DNA from: Aminobacter sp. J41
GTDB taxonomy: Bacteria > Pseudomonadota > Alphaproteobacteria > Rhizobiales > Rhizobiaceae
Direction: 5' to 3'
DNA: 64,000 nucleotides
Assembly (NCBI RefSeq): GCF_000526635.1
Contig: NZ_JAGL01000002.1
Location: 124,001 to 188,000 of the forward strand
Made by a program: the position numbers and the translations under genes. Under the pieces are notes generated by a model, which was given only the letters and a program-made list of their open reading frames with translations, did not search any database and was not told the origin of the DNA. Of the stretch, positions 8,886 to 17,102 are shown one piece after another. How positions within the stretch are numbered: position 1 is the first letter of the stretch; every line of letters starts with the position of its first letter.

Positions 8886-9140
8886 TTACGACAGCTCGTA
8901 TTCCCCTGCCCGCTCGATCTCAACCGGCTGCAGCCTGTCGATCGCATCCTGTGTGCGCGCGGAAATGATGGTGCCAGGCAGCGTGCTGACAGTTGGCTTT
9001 CCGGCTTTGCGCGCGAGGCGAGCCGTTTGCGTGGGCGTCGGATCCTCGATCGAGACGTCGCCATCCTGCGCACCAAGCGAGCGCGCAAGCTTCTTCAGCT
9101 GCTTTACATCAGGGGCACCGGTGGCCTTGATGACGATCAT
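8886..9140 (-). CDS. Small hypothetical protein (84 aa)
   Basis: No family recognised. The reading frame encodes a soluble 84-residue protein with no signal peptide or membrane span. It has a charged, lysine-rich N-terminal region (ATGAPDVKQLKKLARSL) and a Thr/Ala/Arg-rich centre. It is convergent with the RutR-like gene (3-bp gap) and lies upstream of nothing on its own strand except that regulator. Third-position GC bias looks coding. The ribosome-binding site is weak. It could be a conserved small protein of this order or, less likely, a chance frame. Confidence 0.5.
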   Translation of the reverse strand: MIVIKATGAPDVKQLKKLARSLGAQDGDVSIEDPTPTQTARLARKAGKPTVSTLPGTIISARTQDAIDRLQPVEIERAGEYELS

Positions 9141-9203
9141 TTCCGAGGCATTCCAACGCTATGCTGTTGCCGCGATGGTGCCTCGGCCTTGGTTAACGTT
9201 CCG

Positions 9204-10160
9204 TCAAACTTCCTTCGCCATCGCCATCACGATGAGGCCAACGACGATCACCAGCGCTCCCGCGGCAACCGAGAGGCTCGGCCAGCCATGTCCGAGCAAG
9301 CCCTCGAACACGATGATGAAGCACGGAGAAAGGTAGTTGTAGGCGAGCACCTTGGCCGCAGGCAGCTTCATCGAGCCGTACATGACGAGAAAGGTCGAGA
9401 ACGCACCGGTGACGATGGCGAGATAGAGGATGATGCCCCACATGCTGGCCGACAGCGCACTCCAGTCGGTCGCGAGGATTTCGTCAAAGCCGTAGATCGC
9501 AATGAAGAGCCCGGTGCAGAGCATGGTGTAGGCCGTCAGCCACGGCAGCGGCTCGCCGTGCCGATTGAGCTTCTTCACCATCGGCGAGTAGAGGGCATGC
9601 GCCGCCACGCCAACAAGGAAGAGCAACTCGCCCTTGCCGAGGTCGAAGGCCAGGAGCGCATCGAGGCTGCCGCCGAAGATCACCCAGATCGCGCCCACCG
9701 CTGCAAACAACAAACTGCCGACGACGATCTTGCGCGGCACCTGACCGAGGATCATGTAGCCGAAAAGTGCTGCCATCAGCGGCATCAGCGTGAACACCGC
9801 GCCGCTGGTCACCGGACTCGTCAGCTTCAGCGAGATGAACATCGTCACGAAGAAGATGGCCATCAGACCGCCGAGGATCAGGAACCGCCACGGCGCCGGC
9901 GGCCGGTAGACCCGCCCTCTGGTAGAAATGTATGCCACCAGCATCATGAAGATGATGCCTATGAGGAAGCGCACACCGTTCGCGGCGCCGGCGCCGAGTT
10001 CGCGCATCGCGATCGCGCCAAGAGAATAAGAACCGGAGGCAAGCGCGGTGAAGAGCAGCATCGCCAGGTGGCCCTTCAGCTTCTCGCGCCCCCCGGCGAC
10101 CGCTGCGGCGCCGGCCGATGCGCCCGTGGAAACTGCGGCCGAATTCTGCGCGAGACTCAT
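9204..10160 (-). CDS. DMT-superfamily transporter, EamA family
   Basis: Inner-membrane metabolite exporter or importer, 318 residues from the chosen start. Two EamA repeats give about ten membrane spans, for example LIGIIFMMLVAYIS and VVGSLLFAAVGAIWVIFGG. The start at 10160 is preferred over 10187 because GAGGGG lies 4-9 nt before it and the earlier start would place a palindromic TGTATACA box inside the gene. The N-terminus is Ala-rich and cytoplasmic. It lies between the two halves of the pyrimidine locus. Export of an intermediate or base analogue would fit the context, but the substrate is unknown. Confidence 0.82.
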   Translation of the reverse strand: MSLAQNSAAVSTGASAGAAAVAGGREKLKGHLAMLLFTALASGSYSLGAIAMRELGAGAANGVRFLIGIIFMMLVAYISTRGRVYRPPAPWRFLILGGLMAIFFVTMFISLKLTSPVTSGAVFTLMPLMAALFGYMILGQVPRKIVVGSLLFAAVGAIWVIFGGSLDALLAFDLGKGELLFLVGVAAHALYSPMVKKLNRHGEPLPWLTAYTMLCTGLFIAIYGFDEILATDWSALSASMWGIILYLAIVTGAFSTFLVMYGSMKLPAAKVLAYNYLSPCFIIVFEGLLGHGWPSLSVAAGALVIVVGLIVMAMAKEV

Positions 10161-10172
10161 GCGTACCCCTCG

Positions 10173-10184
10173 AATGTATACAAT
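10173..10184 (-). promoter_or_regulatory. ATTGTATACATT box before the DMT gene
   Basis: An exact palindromic core TGTATACA lies about 13 nt before the start codon, just upstream of the Shine-Dalgarno. The same GTATACAAT core occurs twice between the ferredoxin reductase and aromatic aminotransferase genes. It is a possible operator for a GntR-type or similar regulator. The regulator is unknown. Confidence 0.4.
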
Positions 10185-10325
10185 CACTATCCGAGGCGAA
10201 CGTGTTTAGAAAGAGGCTGTGCGGGAAGTGACTTGAGCCAGAAAACGGTAGGGAGCGCGAGAAAGTGGCGGGAGCGGCCCCTACCCAAAATAAAACCGCG
10301 TCGGGGTCGCGAAGGTCTTCGCCGC

Positions 10326-10500
10326 AGGCTCAGACGGAACCGTTCAGGCCTGGATGCCCCGGTCGAGCCGGGGCATGACGAAGGTGGTGAGGGCGAAGAA
10401 GCTTTGTCCAACGCTGGTGCGGGAGGGTATGCGCAAACACATCTACTTTCGTCATCCTTGGGCAAACGGAGCGACGCGGAGTGCGACCCAAGGATCCATG
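10326..10500. repeat. Palindromic intergenic mosaic element in a 487-bp gene-free gap
   Basis: Two adjacent inverted repeats are present. At 10354-10376, ATGCCCCGG and CCGGGGCAT flank a 5-nt loop. At 10454-10495, ATCCTTGGG and CCCAAGGAT flank 24 nt. The wording (CCTTGGG...ACCCAAGGATCCATGCC, GGTCGAGCCGGGGCATGACG) resembles the dispersed palindromic elements of rhizobial intergenic regions. The rest of the gap, 10185-10325 and 10501-10647, shows no convincing gene. The element lies between the DMT promoter and the 3' end of preA. Confidence 0.6.
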
Positions 10501-10647
10501 CCGGAACATTTCCGCGTCGCCTGCGGTGAATGTCAGCGTGCGGGCGCAAGCGGCTGAGCCACAGCCGCGCCGCAACCACCCCGCCCGATCCCGAGGACGG
10601 GGCCATCCAATACGCTACGCGGAAGGCCCCGCCCCGCCGGGGAGGAA

Positions 10648-11967
10648 CTATTCTGCCGCCTGGCGCGCAGCCGGATTGTTCGGATGCGTGGTCCAGTTGG
10701 CGTAGGCCCCCTCGACCCACCGGCCGGTGCGCTGATCGAGAGCACCAACGGCCAGCGGTTCCATGGTGATGCAGCCTTCAACCGGGCAGACGTTGACGCA
10801 AAGGTTGCAGCCAACACACTCAGCCTCGATCACCTCGAAGTGGCGAGCGCCGTTCACCACGTTGGTGATCGCCTGATGCGAGGTGTCCTCGCAGGCGATG
10901 TGGCAACGGCCGCACTTGATGCAGGCATCCTGGTTGATGCGCGCCTTGGTGACGTAGTTGAGGTTGAGATACTGCCAGTCGGTGACGTTGGGCACAGCGC
11001 GTCCGATGAAGTCGTCGAGCGTCGAAAAACCCTTCTCATCCATCCAGTTGCTGAGGCCGGCTATCATGTCCTCGACGATCTTGAAGCCGTAGGTCATGGC
11101 CGCGGTGCAAACCTGAGCAGTCCCAGCTCCCAGCGCCATGAACTCAACCGCATCGCGCCAGGTGGTGATGCCGCCGATCGCCGAGATCGGCAGGCCGCGC
11201 GTTTCGGCATCGCGGGCGATCTCCGCCACCATGTTCATGGCGATCGGCTTAACCGCGGGGCCGCAATAGCCGCCATGGGTGCCCTTGCCGTCGATCGTCG
11301 GCTCCGGCGAGAAGGTGTCGAGGTTGACCGAAGTGATCGAGTTGATCGTGTTGATCAGCGAGACCGCATCGGTGCCGCCGTTGAAGGCCGCGCGCGCGGG
11401 CTTGCGGATGTCAGTGATGTTCGGCGTCAGCTTGGTGATCACCGGCATGCGGGTCGTCTGCTTGCACCAGCGCACGACCATCTCGACATATTCCGGCACC
11501 TGACCGACCGCCGAGCCCATGCCGCGCTCGCTCATGCCGTGCGGACAGCCGAAATTGAGCTCGATGCCGTCAGCACCCGTGTCTTCCACCAGCGGCAGGA
11601 TCGCCTTCCAGGCTTCCTCGACGCAGGGCACCATCAGCGAGACGACCAGAGCCCGGTCGGGCCAGTCGCGCTTGACCTGCTTGATCTCCTGCAGGTTCAC
11701 CTGCAGGTCGCGGTCGGTGATGAGTTCGATGTTGTTGAGGCCGATCAGCCGGCGGTCAGGGCCCCAGATCGCGCCGTAACGCGGACCGTTGACGTTGACG
11801 ACCGGCGGCCCCTCCTCGCCGAGGGTCTTCCAGACGACGCCACCCCAGCCGGCCTTGAAGGCGCGGACGACGTTATAAGCCTTGTCGGTGGGCGGGGCAG
11901 AGGCCAGCCAGAACGGGTTCGGCGACTTGATGCCAACGAAATTGGAACGGATGTCGGCCATGCTCAT
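10648..11967 (-). CDS. preA: NAD-dependent dihydropyrimidine dehydrogenase subunit PreA
   Basis: Catalytic subunit that reduces uracil or thymine to the dihydro form, step 1 of the pathway, working with PreT. It has 439 residues. The FMN-binding dihydroorotate-dehydrogenase-like barrel fills residues 1 to about 330. Two [4Fe-4S] motifs follow: Cys349/352/355/359 (CIKCGRCHIAC) and Cys384/387/390/394 (CVGCNLCVNVC). The active-site segment NFGCPHGM is present. Its ATG overlaps the preT stop by 4 bp, so the two subunits are translationally coupled. The C-terminal extension after the second cluster is short and polar. Confidence 0.95.
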   Translation of the reverse strand: MSMADIRSNFVGIKSPNPFWLASAPPTDKAYNVVRAFKAGWGGVVWKTLGEEGPPVVNVNGPRYGAIWGPDRRLIGLNNIELITDRDLQVNLQEIKQVKRDWPDRALVVSLMVPCVEEAWKAILPLVEDTGADGIELNFGCPHGMSERGMGSAVGQVPEYVEMVVRWCKQTTRMPVITKLTPNITDIRKPARAAFNGGTDAVSLINTINSITSVNLDTFSPEPTIDGKGTHGGYCGPAVKPIAMNMVAEIARDAETRGLPISAIGGITTWRDAVEFMALGAGTAQVCTAAMTYGFKIVEDMIAGLSNWMDEKGFSTLDDFIGRAVPNVTDWQYLNLNYVTKARINQDACIKCGRCHIACEDTSHQAITNVVNGARHFEVIEAECVGCNLCVNVCPVEGCITMEPLAVGALDQRTGRWVEGAYANWTTHPNNPAARQAAE

Positions 11968-13334
11968 GCCCTCCCGTTAGAGGTCAGTGCCCGGTGGATG
12001 CTTTCGGCTGCGTCGCGGCCTGCAGCGACGGCAGCAACGGTCAGGTCCTCGCGCGCGTCGCGCACGCAGTCGCCGCCCGCCCAGACTTTTGGCAGGGAAG
12101 TCCGCCCTTCACCGTCGACCTTGATGCGTCCGTTTTCCATCGCGATCAGATTGCCGCTGCCATTGAGCGGTGCTCCGTCAAACGTCTGGCCGATCGCCTT
12201 GAAAATCTGGTCCGCCTCGAGCCGGATCATCTCGCCGGTACCAACGAGCCTGTCGTCCGCCATCGCGGTGTATTCGAGTTCGATGCCGCGGACAGATCCG
12301 CCCTCGGTGATGACCCGCTTCGGCTGCAGCCAGTGGCGGATGCTGACGCCCTTCGACGCGGCCAGGTCCTGCTCGAACTCGGAAGCGTTCATGTGCTCCT
12401 TGCCGCGGCGGTAGCAGATCGTCACCTCCTCGGCGCCGAGGAGCTTCGACTGCACGGCGACGTCGATCGCCGTCATGCCGCCGCCGATGACGACGACCCT
12501 GCGGCCGATCGGCAACTGCGACAGGTGGCTCGCCTGGCGGATCTGGGCGATGAAGTCGACCGCGTCGTGGACGCCGTAAGCCTCCTCCCCTTCCGCCCGC
12601 AGCGCGTTGACACCGGCGAGGCCCATGCCGAGGAAGACGGCATCATAGCTGGCGGTCAGGTCGGCCAGCGAAAAATCGCGGCCGAGCGCCTTGTCGTAGT
12701 CGATGGCGATGCCGCCGACGGCGAGCACGTAGTCGACTTCCGCCTGCGCAAAACCGTCTGTCGCCTTGTAGGCAGCGATGCCATATTCATTAAGGCCGCC
12801 CGGCTTGGGCTTCGCCTCGAAAATGGTGACGTCATGGCCATAGACGGCCAGCCTGTGCGCCGCCGCGAGGCCCGCGGGACCTGCGCCGACAACAGCAATC
12901 CGCTTACCCGACGAGCCGGCTCGCTCGTAAAATTGTTTGTTACGCGCCATCGCCGTGTCGGTGGCGTAACGCTGCAGCCGGCCGATCTGCACCGGCTTGC
13001 CTTCCGCCGTCTCCCGGACGCACGCCTCTTCGCAAAGCGTTTCCGTCGGGCAAACACGCGCGCACATGCCGCCCAGAATATTCTGGTCGAAGATGGTCTT
13101 CGCCGCGCCCAGCGGATTGCCGGTCGCGATCTGGCGGATGAACAGCGGAATGTCGATCGAAGTCGGACACGCCTGCATGCACGGCGCGTCGTAGCAGAAG
13201 TAGCAACGATCGGCCTCAACGACAGCTTCGTGCTGCGTCAGCGGCGGATGAAGATCAGAAAAATTGTCACTGTACTGCCCGGGCGCCAGCCTTCCGGCGG
13301 CGATCCCTTGCTTCAACTGGCCCTCGGCCATCAT
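11964..13334 (-). CDS. preT: NAD-dependent dihydropyrimidine dehydrogenase subunit PreT
   Basis: Electron-transfer subunit that passes electrons from NAD(P)H through FAD and Fe-S clusters to PreA. It has 456 residues. The N-terminal cluster domain has Cys44/47/52/56 and Cys91/95/101/105. The FAD Rossmann motif is VVGAGPAGLAAAH at about 148-160, and a second nucleotide fold begins at VVVIGGGMTAID. The start is the first of two adjacent ATGs; GGGGAA lies 5 nt upstream, inside the 3' arm of a hairpin. A RutR-type half-site and a plausible promoter lie about 50-70 bp upstream, so it probably belongs to the RutR regulon. Confidence 0.93.
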   Translation of the reverse strand: MMAEGQLKQGIAAGRLAPGQYSDNFSDLHPPLTQHEAVVEADRCYFCYDAPCMQACPTSIDIPLFIRQIATGNPLGAAKTIFDQNILGGMCARVCPTETLCEEACVRETAEGKPVQIGRLQRYATDTAMARNKQFYERAGSSGKRIAVVGAGPAGLAAAHRLAVYGHDVTIFEAKPKPGGLNEYGIAAYKATDGFAQAEVDYVLAVGGIAIDYDKALGRDFSLADLTASYDAVFLGMGLAGVNALRAEGEEAYGVHDAVDFIAQIRQASHLSQLPIGRRVVVIGGGMTAIDVAVQSKLLGAEEVTICYRRGKEHMNASEFEQDLAASKGVSIRHWLQPKRVITEGGSVRGIELEYTAMADDRLVGTGEMIRLEADQIFKAIGQTFDGAPLNGSGNLIAMENGRIKVDGEGRTSLPKVWAGGDCVRDAREDLTVAAVAAGRDAAESIHRALTSNGRA

Positions 13335-13339
13335 GGATG

Positions 13340-13363
13340 TTCCCCATTATTTGTTATGGGGAA
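13340..13363 (-). promoter_or_regulatory. Hairpin covering the preT Shine-Dalgarno
   Basis: TTCCCCAT and ATGGGGAA form a perfect 8-bp inverted repeat around an 8-nt AT-rich loop. In the preT mRNA the 3' arm carries the GGGGAA ribosome-binding site 5 nt before the ATG. Folding would hide it. Alternatively the DNA palindrome is a second operator. Confidence 0.55.
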
Positions 13364-13402
13364 ATCGTAGCACGAATTGTTTTTTTATCAATCGGTCAAA
13401 AA
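13364..13402 (-). promoter_or_regulatory. preT promoter with RutR-type half-site
   Basis: On the minus strand, TTTTGACCGATTG shares 13 consecutive bases with the operator at 8111-8128. Overlapping it are a -35-like TTGATA (13386-13391) and, after a 16-bp spacer, a -10-like TACGAT (13364-13369). The second half of the palindrome is degenerate (ATAAAA instead of GACAAA), so affinity may be lower than at the rutR site. Confidence 0.6.
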
Positions 13403-13457
13403 AGAGCGTAAGTGCCTGTTGTAACTGAACATTAACTTGACGAATTTTCTCAATTTA

Positions 13458-13850
13458 TTACCCAAGATCCGTACGCGCGAAATCTTCTCCCTTGTAAATC
13501 ATCGGCAATGGGAACTTCTTGGCCATCGCGTAGGAGATGCAGTCTCCAAAATTCAACCTGGCGCTATGCCCGCTACCCTTGCCATACCTGCGAAATGCTC
13601 GGACGGAGGGGCTGAAGTAGTCCATGGTAAGGGGCAAAATCCGAATTCCGCACTCATCGCAAAAATTCCGAACCAAAACCTCAGCACGTTCGTAATCGCG
13701 AATATGCCGACCAACGGAAAGCGCAGCCTCGATGAGATTGGTGACCAGAGTAACCGGTTCACTCGCCGTCACAATCGCTGTGAAAAGCTCCTCACCATCA
13801 TCCTCGTCAAGAAGGATCGCTACGAGCGCCGAGGTCTCGACAGGCGTCAT
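13458..13850 (-). CDS. vapC: VapC-type toxin, PIN-domain ribonuclease
   Basis: Probable toxin of a type II toxin-antitoxin pair, a Mg-dependent RNase of 130 residues. The start at 13850 overlaps the antitoxin stop by 4 bp (ATGA) and has a strong GGGGGGAGG ribosome-binding site. PIN motifs are visible: the first acidic position in VETSALVAIL, the second in NLIEAALSVGR, the third in NFGDCISYAMAK and the C-terminal GEDFARTDL. The first acidic residue is Glu where Asp is commoner. The pair lies in slightly AT-richer DNA beside the preTA operon, which fits acquisition by transfer. The RNA target is unknown. Confidence 0.85.
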   Translation of the reverse strand: MTPVETSALVAILLDEDDGEELFTAIVTASEPVTLVTNLIEAALSVGRHIRDYERAEVLVRNFCDECGIRILPLTMDYFSPSVRAFRRYGKGSGHSARLNFGDCISYAMAKKFPLPMIYKGEDFARTDLG

Positions 13851-14092
13851 TCGTCCTCCCCCCATCCGCTGTCCATGAAGGACTTCTCATCGTTGTCGAC
13901 AGGTTGCCGCTTAGCCCGAATTTCGTCGAGGATTGGCTTCACGCGCATTGCCACGGAACGAACCGTTTCGCGTTCGATATCGCTGGCTTCAAGAATTGCG
14001 AGCTTGATTGCTGCAGTAAGACCCACGCCACGTCTCCTAGCAAACTCCCTAACCAACCAATCAGTTTCTTCATCCTGTACGTGTATTGCCAT
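13847..14092 (-). CDS. vapB: VapB-type antitoxin, PSK family
   Basis: Antitoxin partner of the adjacent PIN toxin, 81 residues. The N-terminal half (MAIHVQDEETDWLVREFARRRG) matches the Rv0623/PSK transcription-factor-type antitoxins, which bind their own promoter. The C-terminal acidic tail (ending GWGEDE) would wrap the toxin. AAGGTGG lies about 9 nt before ATG. A loose CTGTA/TACAG repeat spans 14096-14126, overlapping the likely promoter, and could be the autoregulatory site. The gene order antitoxin then toxin with a 4-bp overlap is standard. Confidence 0.85.
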   Translation of the reverse strand: MAIHVQDEETDWLVREFARRRGVGLTAAIKLAILEASDIERETVRSVAMRVKPILDEIRAKRQPVDNDEKSFMDSGWGEDE

Positions 14093-14277
14093 CGCTGTAT
14101 ACCACCTTATAGTTGTCTTGTACAGAGATCAACTAGATAGCGCTGTATGTACATTTTCAAATTGTATCATGTAGAAAAAAAGAACGCAACATGAACAAAT
14201 TTACCTCACCCGCCGATGCCTCACAGGTTAACATTTGTCGAAAGTTTTAATTTACGCCGCCCGGCTACGCTGCCGGC

Positions 14278-14871
14278 ATGTCTGCGTCTCGAGTTCTGCG
14301 TTTTCTTCCCCTGGTCGTCCTGCTGGGCGTTTCCGCCTGCGCGACCAAGCCTAGCCAAATCAACAACGTCTGCGCCGTGTTTGCCCAGAACAATGGCTGG
14401 ATGAACAACTGGCGCCGCGATGTCGCCAAAGCCTCGCAGAAATACGGGATCCCGCCGCATATCATGATGGCGACGATCCGTATGGAATCGGGCTTCGACA
14501 GCCGTGCGCGGCCGCGCCGCAAGAGTATGTTCTTCGGCCTGATCCCCGGTCCGCGGATCTCCTCGGCCTATGGCTATTCGCAGGCGCTGGACGGCACCTG
14601 GCTGCAGTATCAGAAGGAAACCGGCAACTACTCCGCCCGCCGGACCAATTTTGGCGACGCGGCGGATTTCGTCGGCTGGTACCACAACAAGTCGGTCCGC
14701 ACGCTCGGCATCGCGCCGGATGACGCCTACAGTCTCTACCTCGCCTACTATCACGGACATGCCGGCTATGCCCGCGGCTCCTGGCGCAACAACGCTTCGA
14801 TCCAAGGCTATGCCCGGAAGACTGCCGAAATGGCTGCCAAGTATCAGGCGCAGATGCGGACCTGCTGGTAG
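14278..14871 (+). CDS. Lytic transglycosylase SLT-domain lipoprotein
   Basis: Probable outer-membrane or periplasmic peptidoglycan lytic enzyme, 197 residues. A lipoprotein signal ends in the lipobox LLGVSAC (Cys21). The SLT-like domain follows: GIPPHIMMATIRMESGFDS holds the catalytic glutamate, AYGYSQALDGTWLQYQ the family's G-x-x-Q-x-x-p-x-T-like segment, and YLAYYHGHAGYARG the C-terminal motif. The family (often annotated as a transglycosylase SLT domain lipoprotein) is widespread in this order. No strong ribosome-binding site precedes the ATG, and the gene appears to be transcribed alone from the roughly 185-bp gap after the vapB promoter. Confidence 0.82.
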   Translation: MSASRVLRFLPLVVLLGVSACATKPSQINNVCAVFAQNNGWMNNWRRDVAKASQKYGIPPHIMMATIRMESGFDSRARPRRKSMFFGLIPGPRISSAYGYSQALDGTWLQYQKETGNYSARRTNFGDAADFVGWYHNKSVRTLGIAPDDAYSLYLAYYHGHAGYARGSWRNNASIQGYARKTAEMAAKYQAQMRTCW

Positions 14872-15044
14872 GTCGAGAGTTTCCGCCGACTAGCTATCAA
14901 GAGCTTTCTCCGGAAGTGCGCAGCTCAAGATACTGCACCCCAGCAGTGTCTGGAGCCTTTTGCATAATTGCTGATTGAATAATTGCGCCGCACTGGTAGT
15001 TGATAAGGAATTCTCTTCCTATCAACGTAATCCAGCGCAACTTC

Positions 15045-17087
15045 ATGAACAAAACCACCTACCTCCGCTTCGTGGACGGTCTGCGCGCAATCGCAGTTCT
15101 AAGTGTAGTTGCCTTCCACATGGAGCTAAATTCCCCATCTGGCGGCTACACGGGCGTAGACATATTTTTTATCATTTCCGGATTTCTGATAATCCGTCAA
15201 ATCGTATCCGGAGTGGAGACCGGTTCATTTTCGTTTTCTGATTTTTGGTCACGAAGAGCGCTACGAATTCTTCCGCCATACTTTCTGGTTATTTTCGCCA
15301 GCGTCCTGCTGAGCACGTATGTGCTCATCATCCCCGCGGAGATTCGGCAGTTCGGCCAGGAAGTTCTCTATTCCGCCGGCATGGTCGCCAATCACCTGTT
15401 CCTGAGCCAGCAAGGCTATTTCGACCGGGACTCCTCCCAAAAGATCCTGCTCCATCTTTGGTCGCTGGCGGTTGAGGAACAATTCTACCTGGTCACACCG
15501 CTTCTGCTTGTTGGCCTCTTCAAGCTTCGTCTTGCCGGCAAGACGATCGCCATGATCGTCGCCGCACTCGCGGTGGCGTCGTTCGTGGGTTGCATCTATT
15601 GGACCGGCACCGGCCTCGACAAGAACTACGCGTTCTATCTGATGCCCTTACGCGCCTGGGAATTTGCGGCTGGCGGCGCAATCCCTTTTGCCGTCCCCTA
15701 CCTGAAGCGCCTGTCGCGACCTGCCGTCGAAGCCGTCGCCGCCTTAGGCGTTCTGCTCTTGGCCTATGCAATCTTCCGTTTTGATGAGACAACGCCCTTC
15801 CCGTCCTTCTGGGCCGCTATTCCTGTCTGCGGCACGGCGATGATCATCGGCGCCGGTCTGGCGCGGCCGGACATCCTTACCGCCCGCGCACTGGCTACCA
15901 CGCCCATGGTCTGGATCGGCCTGATTTCCTACGCCTGGTACCTGTGGCACTGGCCGCTGATGGCGATGGCGCGGATCATCAACTACGGCACACTGAGCCC
16001 CAAATGGGCTGCTCTCGCTGCCGTGGTTTCCTTCTGCCTGGCCGTCGCCACCCATCTTTGGGTAGAGAAGCCTATTCTTGCCTGGCGCCGCAAACGCGGT
16101 TCTCTTCCGCTCGGATGGCGACCTGCAATCGCAGGCGTCGGAGCTTGCATCCTGCCAGCGCTATTGGGAGGAGCCTACGCTTACGTGATGCCGCAGAGAG
16201 CGACCGACGCAAACTCGTTCCTTGCTTCGGCGGAGGAAAAAGCGCGCGCCCCCATCCACTGTGTAATCGGTCGCCCCGAACACTTTGCCGGCTGCGCAAG
16301 CATCGATCCGGAGAGGAGCCGCGTTCTCGTCATGGGCGACTCTCACGCTGGGCAGGCATTGGACGTCCTCGGACACCATCTGGAAGATTCGGCAATCGTC
16401 GCCCTTGCCGTTGCCAACTGCCCGGCCATCTTTGACGTTCGGGTCATCGGCTTTTCCCCGGAAAGCGAGGCCGAATGTGTCGCCGCGAAACAGCGCGGCC
16501 TGGAAGCAATGATGTCCGAAGTTCGACCGGATGCTGCGCTGCTGATTTCGATTTGGACCATCTATGGTAAATGGGCCGGAGAACCACAGCCCGGCGAGTT
16601 CGGTCGCTTCCTCGCTGAAGTCGATGCAAACCGGCCAGAACCGCAGCAAGGCAGGTTCTACTCTCGCAAACTCAGCGAGACGATCTCAAAGCTGCATTCG
16701 CTTGGAGTAGACCGCGTGGCCATCGTGGCGCCGGTGCCCGAAATGCCGAAGCCATCGCCGGAATGCGTCGCCCGTGCGGTGCAGGCCCATGTCGATGTCG
16801 ATGCAAGATGTTCCGTCACCCGCGAGAATGCGGAGAAACGTCGCGAAGCTTCGATGCAGGTACTGCACGAGGTGCTAGCCGAACATCCGAACGTTCGCCT
16901 GATCGATCCCTTCCCAAGCCTCTGTGACGATACCTGGTGCAGGCCATACCGAGGTTCGCAGATGCTCTATCTGGACCAGAACCACCTGCTGCACCCTGCA
17001 GTGAGTTCAATCATCGAGGATAACCGCGACATCTTCAACTGGATCGAAGGCAAGTCACCGACGGTTCTTAGCCAGAAGCAGGACTAG
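15045..17087 (+). CDS. Acyltransferase (OafA/YrhL type) fused to SGNH hydrolase domain
   Basis: Membrane O-acyltransferase that probably acetylates a surface polysaccharide or lipopolysaccharide. From the ATG at 15045 it has 680 residues. The N-terminal Acyl_transf_3 domain (about 1-370) has ten or so membrane spans and begins YLRFVDGLRAIAVLSVVAFH, with the catalytic histidine in VAFH. The C-terminal periplasmic SGNH domain carries GDSH at 431-434 and the DxxH block at 644-647 (DQNH). A TTG start at 15000 would add 15 residues. Neither start has a good ribosome-binding site. It is convergent with the next gene. Confidence 0.9.
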   Translation: MNKTTYLRFVDGLRAIAVLSVVAFHMELNSPSGGYTGVDIFFIISGFLIIRQIVSGVETGSFSFSDFWSRRALRILPPYFLVIFASVLLSTYVLIIPAEIRQFGQEVLYSAGMVANHLFLSQQGYFDRDSSQKILLHLWSLAVEEQFYLVTPLLLVGLFKLRLAGKTIAMIVAALAVASFVGCIYWTGTGLDKNYAFYLMPLRAWEFAAGGAIPFAVPYLKRLSRPAVEAVAALGVLLLAYAIFRFDETTPFPSFWAAIPVCGTAMIIGAGLARPDILTARALATTPMVWIGLISYAWYLWHWPLMAMARIINYGTLSPKWAALAAVVSFCLAVATHLWVEKPILAWRRKRGSLPLGWRPAIAGVGACILPALLGGAYAYVMPQRATDANSFLASAEEKARAPIHCVIGRPEHFAGCASIDPERSRVLVMGDSHAGQALDVLGHHLEDSAIVALAVANCPAIFDVRVIGFSPESEAECVAAKQRGLEAMMSEVRPDAALLISIWTIYGKWAGEPQPGEFGRFLAEVDANRPEPQQGRFYSRKLSETISKLHSLGVDRVAIVAPVPEMPKPSPECVARAVQAHVDVDARCSVTRENAEKRREASMQVLHEVLAEHPNVRLIDPFPSLCDDTWCRPYRGSQMLYLDQNHLLHPAVSSIIEDNRDIFNWIEGKSPTVLSQKQD

Positions 17088-17102
17088 TAGGATCCGATCT
17101 GG

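Noticed and set aside
9027-10529. A 500-codon plus-strand frame opposite the DMT transporter gene
   Set aside because: Charged, low-complexity product with no hydrophobic pattern; the opposite strand encodes ten clear membrane spans.
10684-12414. A 576-codon plus-strand frame opposite preA and part of preT
   Set aside because: The opposite strand has clear Fe-S and flavin motifs. The plus frame is an artefact of GC-rich codons.
14096-14103. A TGTATACC sequence before vapB as a fourth member of the GTATACAAT box set
   Set aside because: Only the six-base core matches, it lies 5 nt from the start codon, and it is better explained as part of the antitoxin's own promoter repeat.
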